Shown: positions 8,359 to 17,014 of the stretch, piece by piece
How the letters are laid out: each line of letters starts with the position of its first letter
Position numbering within the stretch: the stretch's first letter is position 1
Assembly (NCBI GenBank): GCA_017558505.1
Contig: JAFYUM010000013.1
Coordinates: 96,469 to 160,468, forward strand
Source of the DNA: Ruminococcus sp.
GTDB lineage: Bacteria; Bacillota; Clostridia; Oscillospirales; Ruminococcaceae
Length of the DNA stretch: 64,000 nucleotides
Reading direction: 5' to 3'
Notes under the pieces: model-generated
Databases searched by the model: none
What the model saw: only the letters and a program-made list of their open reading frames with translations
What the model was told of the DNA's origin: nothing
Position numbers and translations under genes: made by a program

Positions 8359-9615
8359 TCATTTATTTTCACAGTTATTGAGATACTCGCTTGCAAGATA
8401 TAATGATCCGCAGACAAGAACAACTGTGTTTTTCTCCACAGCTAATTTCTTCGCCTTTTCCACAGCTTCCGCAAGACTTCCGCAGGCTTCAGAGACAGTG
8501 TATTCACCCGCTGTTTCCGCAAGCTTTTCAGCTGATATACAATTATATGTGAAGCCGTCAACAGTAAATATCTTTTCACAGTATTCTGCAACTCTTTTTA
8601 CTGAATTTTCGTAATCCTTTGAGTCAACCATTCCCATAACTGCAATTGCAGGATTTATACCCTCAATATAGGATAAAACGTTGTTTACACCGTCGGGATT
8701 ATGTCCGCCGTCAACTATTACAGGAGGATTTCCCTCAATATACTGCGCTCTCGCCCTGACACGTGTGTTTTCAAGGGACTTTTCGATATTTTCCTCGGAT
8801 ATATTAAAACCACATTTCCGCATATATCGACACGTTTCAATTGCGGTGACTGCGTTTACACACTGACACTCGCCTATCATTGCAAGAGTATATTCTTTAG
8901 AAAAGTAGCAGAAACGGCTCCCCTGTGCTGATATAGACAACATTGAGAATACGGTTTCATCAGGAGAAATAAGCAGGCTGTTATGCTCCTTCGCCTTTTC
9001 TCCCACAATTTCAACCACGCTTTCCTTGTTGAACATAGATAGCACTACTGCGGAATTTTCCTTGATTATTCCAGCTTTCTGCATGGCAATTTTCTCAACG
9101 GTATCGCCTAAAATCGCCGTATGATCGAGGGAAATTGATGTAATTACCGAAACCACAGGAGGCGGTATTACATTTGTGCAGTCAAGAAGTCCGCCAATTC
9201 CAGCTTCAAGCACAACAATATCACACTTTTCACAGGCATACCACAGCAAAGCAATTGCCATAGTGATTTCAAACTGCGAATACTCCGCATCTGCAACGGA
9301 ATTTTTCACCATTTCCGCAATTTCGCAGAGGGAGTTTTCATCAATTTCTACACCGTTTATGCGAATTCTATCGGCATAATGGGTGATATAAGGGGAAGTA
9401 AACTGCCCAGTCTTATACCCCGAATAAATCAGCGCATTTGAAATATACTCAACTGTTGACCCCTTGCCGTTTGTACCTGCAACATGGACGAATTTCAGCT
9501 GTTTTTCGGGGTTTCCCACACGCTTCATAAGCTCCCTTGCACGGGAAAGGTCAGTAACTGCCTTTCCCGATTTGCTATAGGAGTTCACAAAGCTCATTGC
9601 TTCATTGTAATTCAT
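8359..9615 (-). CDS. folC: Folylpolyglutamate synthase / dihydrofolate synthase
   Basis: 418 residues, normal length for FolC. It adds L-glutamate to dihydropteroate or to folates with ATP. The P-loop GTNGKGST is at residues 47-54, preceded by KFVHVA as in the Mur-ligase-like family. SLDHTAILGDTVEKIAMQKAGIIK and VDGGHNPDGVNN are the other family signatures. It starts 3 bases after the stop of the SDR gene, so the two are translationally linked. Whether it acts only on folates or also as dihydrofolate synthase cannot be told from sequence alone. Confidence 0.92.
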   Translation of the reverse strand: MNYNEAMSFVNSYSKSGKAVTDLSRARELMKRVGNPEKQLKFVHVAGTNGKGSTVEYISNALIYSGYKTGQFTSPYITHYADRIRINGVEIDENSLCEIAEMVKNSVADAEYSQFEITMAIALLWYACEKCDIVVLEAGIGGLLDCTNVIPPPVVSVITSISLDHTAILGDTVEKIAMQKAGIIKENSAVVLSMFNKESVVEIVGEKAKEHNSLLISPDETVFSMLSISAQGSRFCYFSKEYTLAMIGECQCVNAVTAIETCRYMRKCGFNISEENIEKSLENTRVRARAQYIEGNPPVIVDGGHNPDGVNNVLSYIEGINPAIAVMGMVDSKDYENSVKRVAEYCEKIFTVDGFTYNCISAEKLAETAGEYTVSEACGSLAEAVEKAKKLAVEKNTVVLVCGSLYLASEYLNNCENK

Positions 9616-9618
9616 AGA

Positions 9619-10362
9619 TTAATATGGAGATTCCTGTGATTCAGCCTTTGCAACGGCCTCTTCAAGGCTCATTCCTGCAAATTCCTGTGCAGAGAAGATA
9701 CGTCCTGACTTCTTGTCGTCCACAAACGCACCTACAAGAATGCCAGGGAGTGCGCTTTCGGGAGAATTAGGAGCATTAGGACCGCCCAATTCAGTTCTGC
9801 ACCAGCCCGGGTCTGCAAGGTTCAGCACAATATCGCTGTTCTGATACTTTGAACCAAGGTCAATTGTTACCTTATTGAGTGCAGCTTTTGCAGCGGAATA
9901 GCCAGCCTGTTCAGGTTCAAGAGCAATACCGCTTGTCGTGTTGACAATTCTGCCAAAGCCTCTCTCCTGCATTTTGGGCAGGAAGTGGTAGCAAATCATC
10001 ATAGGTGCAGTTGTGTTTACCTTGAAGCTGATGTCGTAATCAGATGCAGGTGTTGTGAGATACTCTGTGCGGTATGCAATCTGCAAGCCTGCGTTGTTGA
10101 GGATAATGTCAATCTGAGTACCCTTTGCGTCGATTTCCTGAAGCATTTTCTCTACGGAATCAAGGTCGGAAAGCTCTGCTTCAACCACATACGCTTCAAC
10201 TCCGAGAGCCTTTACCTCCGCAAGAACCTTTTCGCAGTTTTCTTTCTTTCTGCTGTGGAGTACCAGATTACAGCCTCTTTCAGCCATAAAAATAGCTGTG
10301 AGATAGCCAAGACCTCTGCTTGCGCCTGTTAAAAGCGCCCATTTTCCTTTTACGTTTGTCAT
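9619..10362 (-). CDS. Short-chain dehydrogenase/reductase (SDR)
   Basis: 247 residues, classical SDR size. The nucleotide-binding TGASRGLG is at 12-19, NNAG is in the middle, and the catalytic YSAAK is near residue 155 with an upstream Ser (NTTSG). It would catalyse an NAD(P)-dependent oxidation or reduction; the substrate is not predictable. GGAGGG lies upstream of the ATG. It is tightly coupled to folC. An 80-base gap separates it from the Dabb gene, so it may be read from the valS operon or from its own promoter. Confidence 0.85.
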   Translation of the reverse strand: MTNVKGKWALLTGASRGLGYLTAIFMAERGCNLVLHSRKKENCEKVLAEVKALGVEAYVVEAELSDLDSVEKMLQEIDAKGTQIDIILNNAGLQIAYRTEYLTTPASDYDISFKVNTTAPMMICYHFLPKMQERGFGRIVNTTSGIALEPEQAGYSAAKAALNKVTIDLGSKYQNSDIVLNLADPGWCRTELGGPNAPNSPESALPGILVGAFVDDKKSGRIFSAQEFAGMSLEEAVAKAESQESPY

Positions 10363-10442
10363 GTTTTTTTCCCTCCGTTTTCTGCCGTCAGTGCCAACGG
10401 CGAAATAAATTTATAATAATATATTTCTATATATTATTTTCC

Positions 10443-10745
10443 TTAAAATTCATAGTCAATGCAGGCACGCTCTGTTTTTACCGTGCCGATGAATTTTGCA
10501 AACTCAACGTGTGCAGGGTGCACCTGATATGCGTTAAGTCCCTCTATATCGTCAAAATCACAGATAAGAGCGATAGTGTAATTGCTTTCGGGAGCGTCAG
10601 CGGAGTTGATAACAAGCTCCCCCTTTTTAAGCTCCTCTACCTTTGCAATTACGTCCTCGAAACGCTTTTTCGCTTCAAGTGCGTTGTCGTATTCGCTCAT
10701 TCCCTCTGTGGCTTTGAGTTTGAACATTACTATGTGCTTAATCAT
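10443..10745 (-). CDS. Dabb (stress-responsive A/B barrel) domain protein
   Basis: 100 residues, a single Dabb domain: it opens MIKHIVMFKLK, with the conserved His at residue 4, and contains DAPESNYTIALICDFDD and YQVHPAHVEF. Dabb proteins form dimeric ferredoxin-like barrels and have varied, often unknown roles. The gene overlaps the 3' end of the GNAT gene by 8 bases, so it belongs to the valS operon. Confidence 0.85.
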   Translation of the reverse strand: MIKHIVMFKLKATEGMSEYDNALEAKKRFEDVIAKVEELKKGELVINSADAPESNYTIALICDFDDIEGLNAYQVHPAHVEFAKFIGTVKTERACIDYEF

Positions 10746-11271
10746 TTACCTTATCCTCCAGTTCGTAAATCTTAGAAATAAAGGTTTTCTTTCCGTCGTA
10801 GCTCTGATATTCGCCGTTGCCAGTAAAATGAAGTCCACATTTTTCCATAACTCTTGCGGAACCGATATTTTCTACTGCACATTGAGCTGTAAATCTGTGA
10901 GCATTGTGATTTTCACGGACATAGTTCATCATCGCCAATGTTGCTTCTGTAGTATATCCCATATTCCAGCAGTCATACCTTACGTTATAGCCGAAACTCC
11001 ACTTTTTTTCATCGGTGCGGTATCTCATGCTTCCTGCTCCGATAAGCTTATTGTCAGACTTGCGGACAAATCCCCATAAATACTCATTTTCAAGATTTTC
11101 AGCGGTATTCAGCCAGTCTTTCGTGACTTCAATTGTTTCGTGAGTTGAGTATATCATATATTTTGCAACCCGTTCATCACCTGTCCACTCAAAAGCGGCT
11201 TCTGCGTCGTCAATCGTAAGCGGACGGAGAATAAGTCTTTCTGTTTCAATTGTTGGTACTGTGAATTCCAT
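10738..11271 (-). CDS. GNAT-family acetyltransferase (RimJ/RimL type)
   Basis: 177 residues. It opens with TIETERLILRPLTIDDAEA, the standard start of RimJ/RimL-like N-acetyltransferases. The acetyl-CoA-binding region is in the second half (GYTTEATLAMMNYV, then NIGSARVMEKCG). It would transfer acetyl from acetyl-CoA to an amine, possibly a protein N-terminus or a small molecule. The start lies 9 bases after the YjbR-like gene, inside the T-box(Val) operon. The substrate is unknown. Confidence 0.85.
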   Translation of the reverse strand: MEFTVPTIETERLILRPLTIDDAEAAFEWTGDERVAKYMIYSTHETIEVTKDWLNTAENLENEYLWGFVRKSDNKLIGAGSMRYRTDEKKWSFGYNVRYDCWNMGYTTEATLAMMNYVRENHNAHRFTAQCAVENIGSARVMEKCGLHFTGNGEYQSYDGKKTFISKIYELEDKVND

Positions 11272-11280
11272 TTCGTCACC

Positions 11281-11637
11281 TCATTTTACAAGTTCATAGC
11301 TTTCGTCAATTGCACCGCAGATTTCAGCAAATGATATACCGCCGTCAAGGGGAATACTTATCCACAGCCGCTTATTCATATGATAGGCAGGAATCGCCTT
11401 GCCCTCGCCTATGAGAATTTCACGGACAAGAGGAGATGCTTTCACATTGAGAATATCCACATTCCCCTCCCCTGCTCCGTCAATAACACTTCTGCGTACG
11501 TTCATCACAAGTCCGTACCATTTTTTATTTGGCTTGCGGAGAACGGCGGATAAAACATCCCTCTCCCAAGGGTAACCGGGAGAGGTGTTGTATTTTTCCT
11601 TGACATAGCGGAAGATTTCTTCCCTGTCGATTTTCAT
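11281..11637 (-). CDS. MmcQ/YjbR family protein
   Basis: 118 residues from the ATG at 11637 (MKIDREEIFRYV). The pattern YPWERD, then K.WYGLVMNV, then KASPLVREIL and a YHMNKRLWISI segment, is that of the MmcQ/YjbR fold, a small alpha/beta domain often annotated as DNA-binding. It starts one base after the valS stop and is therefore co-translated with it. An upstream in-frame ATG at 11670 lies inside valS and is not used in this call. Function is not established. Confidence 0.75.
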   Translation of the reverse strand: MKIDREEIFRYVKEKYNTSPGYPWERDVLSAVLRKPNKKWYGLVMNVRRSVIDGAGEGNVDILNVKASPLVREILIGEGKAIPAYHMNKRLWISIPLDGGISFAEICGAIDESYELVK

Positions 11638-11638
11638 T

Positions 11639-14260
11639 TTATGCCTTGAATGCAGCGATTGACTGCTCAATCTTAGCCATTTTTTCCTCTGCTACTGCAA
11701 GCTTTGCCTTTTCAGCTTCAATAAGCTTTTCGGGAGCCTTGGCAATAAAGCCCTGATTGTTCAGCTTTCCGCTGAGGAAGTCAATGTCCTTCTGAACCTT
11801 TGCCTTTTCCTTTTCAAGACGTGCAATTTCCTTTTCCTTGTCAACCAGCTCGTCCATAGGAATGAAAATTCTTGCGGAATCTGTAACTGCATTTGCACAG
11901 TTTTCATGCTCCACAGCTGCACCTGCTTCAACAGAGGATGCAGATGCAAGCTTCTCAAAGAATGCCGCACATGATGTGTAAAGTTCAGGCTCGTCTGTTT
12001 CAATGATAAGCTTTGCCTTTACCGAGGGTGGTACATTCATTTCTGTACGTGTATTTCTTACAGCCTTGATAGCTGAAATAATTTTCTCAAATGCCTTTTC
12101 CTCTGTGGAATAGTCAATTGTGCTGTCGTATGTGGGATATGTTTCAAGGATAATCATTGACTTCTCATTTGTGAGAACCTGCCAGATTTCCTCTGTGATG
12201 AATGGCATGAATGGGTGGAGAAGTTTCAGCATACCCTGCATTGCCCATACGAGTACAGCCTGTGCCTTTGCCATTGTTTCGCCGCCAGCCTGAATTCTTG
12301 GCTTTGTGATTTCAATGTACCAGTCGCAGTAAACGTCCCAGATGAAGTCGTAAATCTTCTGTGAAGCAACGCCAAGTTCAAACTTATCGAGGTTTTCGCC
12401 AACTTCCTTGGCAAGCTTATTGAACTTGTTTACAAGCCACTTATCCTCTGTTTCAAGGTCATCAGGAAGTCCTGTGAACTCAAAATCATCGGGGAGATTC
12501 ATCATAATGAAACGTGAAGCATTCCACAGCTTATTAGCGAAGTTACGTGCTGCCTTAACCTTGTCGTCAATATAACGCATATCGTTTCCGGGTGAGTTGC
12601 CTGTAGCAAGCATAAAGCGGAGAGCGTCTGCGCCGTATTCGTTGATAACTTCAAGAGGGTCAATGCCGTTGCCGAGGGATTTGGACATTTTACGTCCCTG
12701 TGCGTCACGTACAAGACCGTGAATGAGAACTGTATCAAAAGGAACTTTACCCATATTTTCAAGTCCGCTGAACATCATTCTGATTACCCAGAAGAAAATG
12801 ATGTCGTAGCCCGTAACAAGTGTATTTGTGGGGTAGAAGTAATTTAAATCCTCTGTATTCTCAGGCCAGCCGAGAGTTGAGAATGGCCATAATGCAGAGC
12901 TGAACCATGTGTCAAGTGTATCGGGATCCTGACGCATAGCCTTGCCGCACTTGGGACAAACTGCTCCTTCTTCCTTTGTAACTATCATTTCACCGCACTC
13001 GTCACAGTAGAATGCAGGAATCTGATGTCCCCACCAAATCTGACGGGAAATACACCAGTCACGGATGTTGTCAAGCCAGTGGAAATAAATCTTGTCAAAT
13101 CTTTCGGGAACAAACTTTGTATCGCCGTTCTTTACAGCGTCAATTGCAGGCTGTGCAAGAGGCTTCATCTTTACGAACCACTGTGTTGAAACCTTCGGCT
13201 CAACAGTTGTGCTGCAACGGTAGCAAGTACCAACATTATGGCTGTAATCCTCAATTTTAACAAGTGCACCCTCAGCTTCAAGGTCAGCTACGATAGCCTT
13301 TCTTGCCTCAAATCTGTCCATTCCTGCATACTTTGGATAATCGTCAACTATAGTTGCATCGTCGTTCATTACGTTGATTACAGGGAGACTGTAACGGAGT
13401 CCCACTTCAAAGTCGTTGGGGTCGTGAGCAGGTGTAATCTTAACTACGCCTGTTCCGAAGTCCATTTCAACATAATCATCGGCAACAATCGGGATTTCAC
13501 GGTGAACAATAGGAAGAATAACTGTCTTGCCTACCAAATCCTTGTAGCGCTCATCATTGGGGTTAACAGCTACAGCTGTATCGCCGAGGAGTGTTTCAGG
13601 ACGGGTTGTAGCAAGTTCAAGATAGCCGTCTGCGTCCTTTATCTTATAACGAAGGTGCCAGAAATGACCTGCCTGATCCTCATATGTTACCTCAGCGTCA
13701 GAAAGAGATGTCTTACATTTCGGACACCAGTTGATAATTCTCTCGCCACGATAGATAAGACCTTTTTCATAGTACTTTACGAAAACTTCCTTAACAGCCT
13801 TTGAACAGCCCTCGTCCATTGTGAAACGCTCTCTTGACCAGTCACATGATGAACCAAGCTTTTTCAGCTGCTCACAAATTCTGCCGCCGTACTGCTTTTT
13901 CCATTCCCATGCACGCTCCATAAAGCCGTCACGTCCGAGGTCTTCCTTTGTAACGCCCTCTGCACGCATAGCCTCAACAATTTTAGCCTCAGTAGCAATT
14001 GCGGCATGGTCAGTACCTGGGAGCCAGAGTGCGGAATAGCCACTCATACGCTTCCAACGGATAAGAATATCCTGCAATGTTTCATCAAGAGCGTGTCCCA
14101 TGTGGAGCTGTCCTGTGATGTTCGGAGGGGGAATTACAATTGTATAGGGTGTTTTCTTCTCGTCAACCTCTGCACGGAAGCATCCCTTGTCATTCCATGC
14201 CGCATAAATTCTGTCCTCAAAATCCTTGGGATTGTAGGATTTAGCAAGTTCCTTTGCCAT
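11639..14260 (-). CDS. valS: Valyl-tRNA synthetase
   Basis: 873 residues, full-length class I synthetase. It charges tRNA-Val with valine. PPPNITGQLHMGHALD places the HIGH-type motif (HMGH) at 53-56, and GRKMSKSLGN near residue 521 is the KMSKS loop. The C-terminal ~65 residues are the Lys/Glu-rich coiled coil (DKEKEIARLEKEKAKVQKD) that contacts tRNA. CP1 editing-domain motifs such as TTRPETLLGDTAVAV are present. Expression is expected to follow uncharged tRNA-Val through the T-box at 14785-15052, with one small gene in between. Confidence 0.97.
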   Translation of the reverse strand: MAKELAKSYNPKDFEDRIYAAWNDKGCFRAEVDEKKTPYTIVIPPPNITGQLHMGHALDETLQDILIRWKRMSGYSALWLPGTDHAAIATEAKIVEAMRAEGVTKEDLGRDGFMERAWEWKKQYGGRICEQLKKLGSSCDWSRERFTMDEGCSKAVKEVFVKYYEKGLIYRGERIINWCPKCKTSLSDAEVTYEDQAGHFWHLRYKIKDADGYLELATTRPETLLGDTAVAVNPNDERYKDLVGKTVILPIVHREIPIVADDYVEMDFGTGVVKITPAHDPNDFEVGLRYSLPVINVMNDDATIVDDYPKYAGMDRFEARKAIVADLEAEGALVKIEDYSHNVGTCYRCSTTVEPKVSTQWFVKMKPLAQPAIDAVKNGDTKFVPERFDKIYFHWLDNIRDWCISRQIWWGHQIPAFYCDECGEMIVTKEEGAVCPKCGKAMRQDPDTLDTWFSSALWPFSTLGWPENTEDLNYFYPTNTLVTGYDIIFFWVIRMMFSGLENMGKVPFDTVLIHGLVRDAQGRKMSKSLGNGIDPLEVINEYGADALRFMLATGNSPGNDMRYIDDKVKAARNFANKLWNASRFIMMNLPDDFEFTGLPDDLETEDKWLVNKFNKLAKEVGENLDKFELGVASQKIYDFIWDVYCDWYIEITKPRIQAGGETMAKAQAVLVWAMQGMLKLLHPFMPFITEEIWQVLTNEKSMIILETYPTYDSTIDYSTEEKAFEKIISAIKAVRNTRTEMNVPPSVKAKLIIETDEPELYTSCAAFFEKLASASSVEAGAAVEHENCANAVTDSARIFIPMDELVDKEKEIARLEKEKAKVQKDIDFLSGKLNNQGFIAKAPEKLIEAEKAKLAVAEEKMAKIEQSIAAFKA

Positions 14261-14309
14261 TTTAAATTTCTCCTTTTATAATAATATTTATTTTCAATTT
14301 ATTTAAAAC

Positions 14310-14765
14310 TTATGTAAGGTCTGATTCTGAGGGAATATATTTAATCTTTCCAACCTTTTCAGCACCGTTTTCATAAGCTTCTATCATATTATCAATACCA
14401 TATATAACAATACCGTTTATTTTAACGCTGAGATTTTCAGTAAGCTCATAAAACTTATTATCTAATTTCCGGCTATCTCTCAATGTTTTTGCAATACTGA
14501 GAAATTCACCAGTATCAATAGTATGTCTTTGGTGTTTTCTAATACGCATAATAAGTTTTTTAAGTTTATCAAGGATTATATAGGCTTGTGATGTACTAAT
14601 TAAAATTTCACTTGAAACTGAATCTTTTGCAATATTAGTAATCTCGTTTGTATTATCTTCCAAATCTAATTTTTTTGCTTCTTCAATAACTTCCTCAAGA
14701 TTATTTTTTATTATCTCATTAAAATCAATGTCAAATTCAAACCCATTTTGTGTTATTCTAGCCAT
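14310..14765 (-). CDS. Unknown 151-residue protein between valine T-box and valS
   Basis: 151 residues from the ATG at 14765 (MARITQNGFEF), with AGGGGGAG five bases upstream; GTG 14771 is too close to that site. The protein is acidic and mostly helical (NNLEEVIEEAKKLDLED, AYIILDKLKKLIMRIRKHQ), has no signal peptide and no cysteine, and ends with a short beta-like stretch (SVKINGIVIYGID). I do not recognise the family. It sits between the T-box terminator and valS, so it should be induced with valS on valine starvation. The local codon use is AT-richer than in valS, which may indicate a later insertion into the operon. Confidence 0.6.
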   Translation of the reverse strand: MARITQNGFEFDIDFNEIIKNNLEEVIEEAKKLDLEDNTNEITNIAKDSVSSEILISTSQAYIILDKLKKLIMRIRKHQRHTIDTGEFLSIAKTLRDSRKLDNKFYELTENLSVKINGIVIYGIDNMIEAYENGAEKVGKIKYIPSESDLT

Positions 14766-14784
14766 AAACACTCCCCCTTATAAA

Positions 14785-15052
14785 CAAAAAACGCCCCGAA
14801 CCGTAAAATAGGTTCAGGGCGAACAAATGTCCGTGTTACCACCTGAATTCGGGAAAATCCCGCACTCTGCGAAGTCATTCAACCTCTTTCCCTGTAACGT
14901 GAGAAACACGTTATGAACTACACAGCCTGTCCGCTTTCGCCCATACAGCTCCGAAGCTACTTCATCATACATCTCATACTGTTTCGCACCTGACAACAGC
15001 TCTCTGAAATCGAAAATATGACTACTCCTCTTCATCCCAGCCTTTATGATAT
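14785..15052 (-). promoter_or_regulatory. T-box riboswitch, valine-specific, upstream of valS operon
   Basis: On the minus strand the T-box sequence GGTGGTAACACGGAC is at about 14829-14843, followed by a strong terminator (CGCCCTGAACC / GGTTCGGGGCG, 14790-14821) with a T run. Upstream is stem I with the AGAGAGCTGTTGTCAGGTG apical block. A specifier region GATGAAGTAGCTTCGGAG gives codon GUA (Val), followed by a purine as usual. Known mechanism: uncharged tRNA pairs with the specifier and T-box and favours the antiterminator. The amino-acid assignment rests on the specifier reading and on valS downstream. Confidence 0.88.
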
Positions 15053-15058
15053 ACTGTT

Positions 15059-15087
15059 ATTATACAGTATAAAATCGTATTTGTCAA
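15059..15087 (-). promoter_or_regulatory. Consensus sigma-A promoter of T-box(Val)-valS operon
   Basis: Perfect minus-strand TTGACA (15082-15087), 17-base spacer, TATAAT (15059-15064), placed just before the T-box stem I. Confidence 0.9.
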
Positions 15088-15107
15088 GTGCAAATCGCAA
15101 ATAAAAT

Positions 15108-15132
15108 CCCCGACCTCTCTACGAAGTCGGGG
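15108..15132 (-). terminator. Intrinsic terminator of the GGDEF gene
   Basis: 7-bp G+C-rich stem CCCCGAC / GTCGGGG, followed on the minus strand by ATTTTATT; it starts 10 bases past the stop. Confidence 0.8.
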
Positions 15133-15141
15133 AAAAACCAA

Positions 15142-16794
15142 TCAGTCAATAAAATCTACATTTTTCTTTATTTCAACTTTATTTTTATACATCTCTTTAT
15201 CACTTCTTGCTATAATAGCCTTTATGTCAGCTCCGTCAAGGTCAACCTGCGTATCATAATGTGCAATGCCTACAGCAGCAGAAAACGGATAGCCTTTATA
15301 ATCAAGATTTTCTCTTGCAAATTCAACATTTACAGCGTCCAGCAGATTTACTGTTGAGAAACACACAAACTCATCTCCGCCAATTCTGTAAACAGTTCCT
15401 TTTTTGCCGAATACACGGAGAAGAACGCCTGCACATCTGATAATCGCCTTATCACCGCTGTCATGACCGTAATTGTCATTGATATACTTTAAGAAATTCA
15501 CATCACAAGCCATCACATAAAGATTCTCGCATTTTTCAGGATTTTTATCAAGCTCCGCAATATATTCCTCATATGTATTTCTATTGCAGGCCCCTGTCAT
15601 TGAATCGATTGTAGAAGCACGTAGAGCAGCTTTTGTTTCAAGATTTTTTCTGATGAAATATCTTAAAATCAGGAATATTAAGACAACCAAAACCAATGAA
15701 GCCGCCGCCATTAAAAGCATATTGCGTCTGCGAATCCTTACAGCTGATGTACTGTCCACTATCTTTACATTATCAATGTAAAATGAAAGCTTTTCAAAGT
15801 TTTCATCATTATCGTCGTCAGCACGAACATAAAAATAAACATCTGTTGCATTTTCAGGCAATACATAATCACCTGAAATCTTTGACCATGTACCATTCTG
15901 AAGCATTTTGCTCTTTATAATTGCATAGATTTCCTCGCCGTTAAGATTATATTGCAGACAAATTGAAAACGGGTGGGCATTATCACCACTTTTTGCTATA
16001 AACATGACATAACCGGAATATGTATAATTAACTCCTGGCATAACACTTGCTAACCGAACCATTGGTGCGTTCCAATGTTCTGTTTTTTCAGATACAAAAA
16101 GCGAACTGCTGCCTGAATAGCTGAAATTATCATTGACTTCCAATTCTATCTCACCTCTCGGAATCCAACCATCAGTATTATTCTCAAAGTCAAATTCAAA
16201 AGATGTTTCATTTTCGCTTACACTATCATTTTTCAGTTTTTCCACGCCATATATCGAAACATCATCAATACAGAATTCATCTGTACCCGTACCGCTTTCT
16301 ATATAGAATATAGCATCTTTTATATTGTCAGGAACAACAGCCGTACATTCAATAAATGTCCATTCATCCTTGCCTATAATTTCAGCAACCATATTGTTAT
16401 AGGATTCAGCACCGTTTATATCGACGTATTTTATTGTAAGGAATAATTCCATTTCTTCCGCAGATTCACTGATAGCATACACTCTGAAAAGGTATTCTTC
16501 TCCAGGTATTACAATATCTGTGAGATTAAGAGACGGACCGCTCCATGTGACTTCTCTGTTTTGTGATTTAAGGCTGGAAAATCCACTGTATGCCTTTTCA
16601 TTTGTTATAACAAGCTCTGACTTACTTCCAAAAGATGTCCAACCACTGTATTCGCCGGATTCAAAACCTGTATCCACAAGTGCTTTATAATTATCTGACG
16701 TATTACTATCAGCAAATACGCTGAAAGGAACAGATATAAACATAAGAATTGACATCACCAGTATAGCAATAAAGTATCTGTTGTTCTTTTTCAT
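15142..16794 (-). CDS. Membrane diguanylate cyclase with two extracellular carbohydrate-binding-like modules
   Basis: 550 residues. Signal peptide about 1-28 (FIAILVMSILMFISVPFSVFA). Two tandem beta-sandwich modules follow, about 35-185 and 198-350. Each begins with an F.F/DTGFE...GW pattern and ends with F.IDDVSIYG or FYIDNVKIVD, as in CBM4/9/22-like carbohydrate-binding modules. A membrane helix (MLLMAAASLVLVVLIFLILRYF) lies near 358-380. The cytoplasmic C-terminus is a complete GGDEF domain (DSMTGACNRNTYEEYI, then RIGGDEFVCF). It should make cyclic di-GMP from two GTP in response to something bound outside, plausibly a plant polysaccharide. The active-site GGDEF motif is intact. AGGGAGG precedes the ATG, and the gene has its own promoter and terminator. 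Confidence 0.82.
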   Translation of the reverse strand: MKKNNRYFIAILVMSILMFISVPFSVFADSNTSDNYKALVDTGFESGEYSGWTSFGSKSELVITNEKAYSGFSSLKSQNREVTWSGPSLNLTDIVIPGEEYLFRVYAISESAEEMELFLTIKYVDINGAESYNNMVAEIIGKDEWTFIECTAVVPDNIKDAIFYIESGTGTDEFCIDDVSIYGVEKLKNDSVSENETSFEFDFENNTDGWIPRGEIELEVNDNFSYSGSSSLFVSEKTEHWNAPMVRLASVMPGVNYTYSGYVMFIAKSGDNAHPFSICLQYNLNGEEIYAIIKSKMLQNGTWSKISGDYVLPENATDVYFYVRADDDNDENFEKLSFYIDNVKIVDSTSAVRIRRRNMLLMAAASLVLVVLIFLILRYFIRKNLETKAALRASTIDSMTGACNRNTYEEYIAELDKNPEKCENLYVMACDVNFLKYINDNYGHDSGDKAIIRCAGVLLRVFGKKGTVYRIGGDEFVCFSTVNLLDAVNVEFARENLDYKGYPFSAAVGIAHYDTQVDLDGADIKAIIARSDKEMYKNKVEIKKNVDFID

Positions 16795-16840
16795 TTATAT
16801 CCCTCCCTATCAGATTTTTCCGATATTATTTTACAATTAT

Positions 16841-16869
16841 ATTATACCATGATTGTTTACAAATTTCAA
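16841..16869 (-). promoter_or_regulatory. Sigma-A promoter of the GGDEF gene
   Basis: Minus-strand TTGAAA (16864-16869), 17-base spacer, TATAAT (16841-16846), about 45 bases before the ATG. Confidence 0.75.
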
Positions 16870-16974
16870 TTAACATAATACAAGAATTATAGTAAATGTT
16901 TTTGTACATATTATACATACGGTTTATAGAAGATTAATAAATTTATCCACAGTCGATAATATCACCAAATAAAA

Positions 16975-17003
16975 ATCCGCAGAGTATAATTTCCTCTGCG
17001 GAT
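16975..17003 (-). terminator. Intrinsic terminator of the symporter gene
   Basis: 10-bp stem ATCCGCAGAG / CTCTGCGGAT followed on the minus strand by TTTTTATT. Confidence 0.85.
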
Positions 17004-17014
17004 ATTTTCATAAT

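Noticed and set aside
13238..13804. A 188-codon open frame on the plus strand
   Set aside because: It is antisense to valS, with no ribosome site and no recognisable domain.
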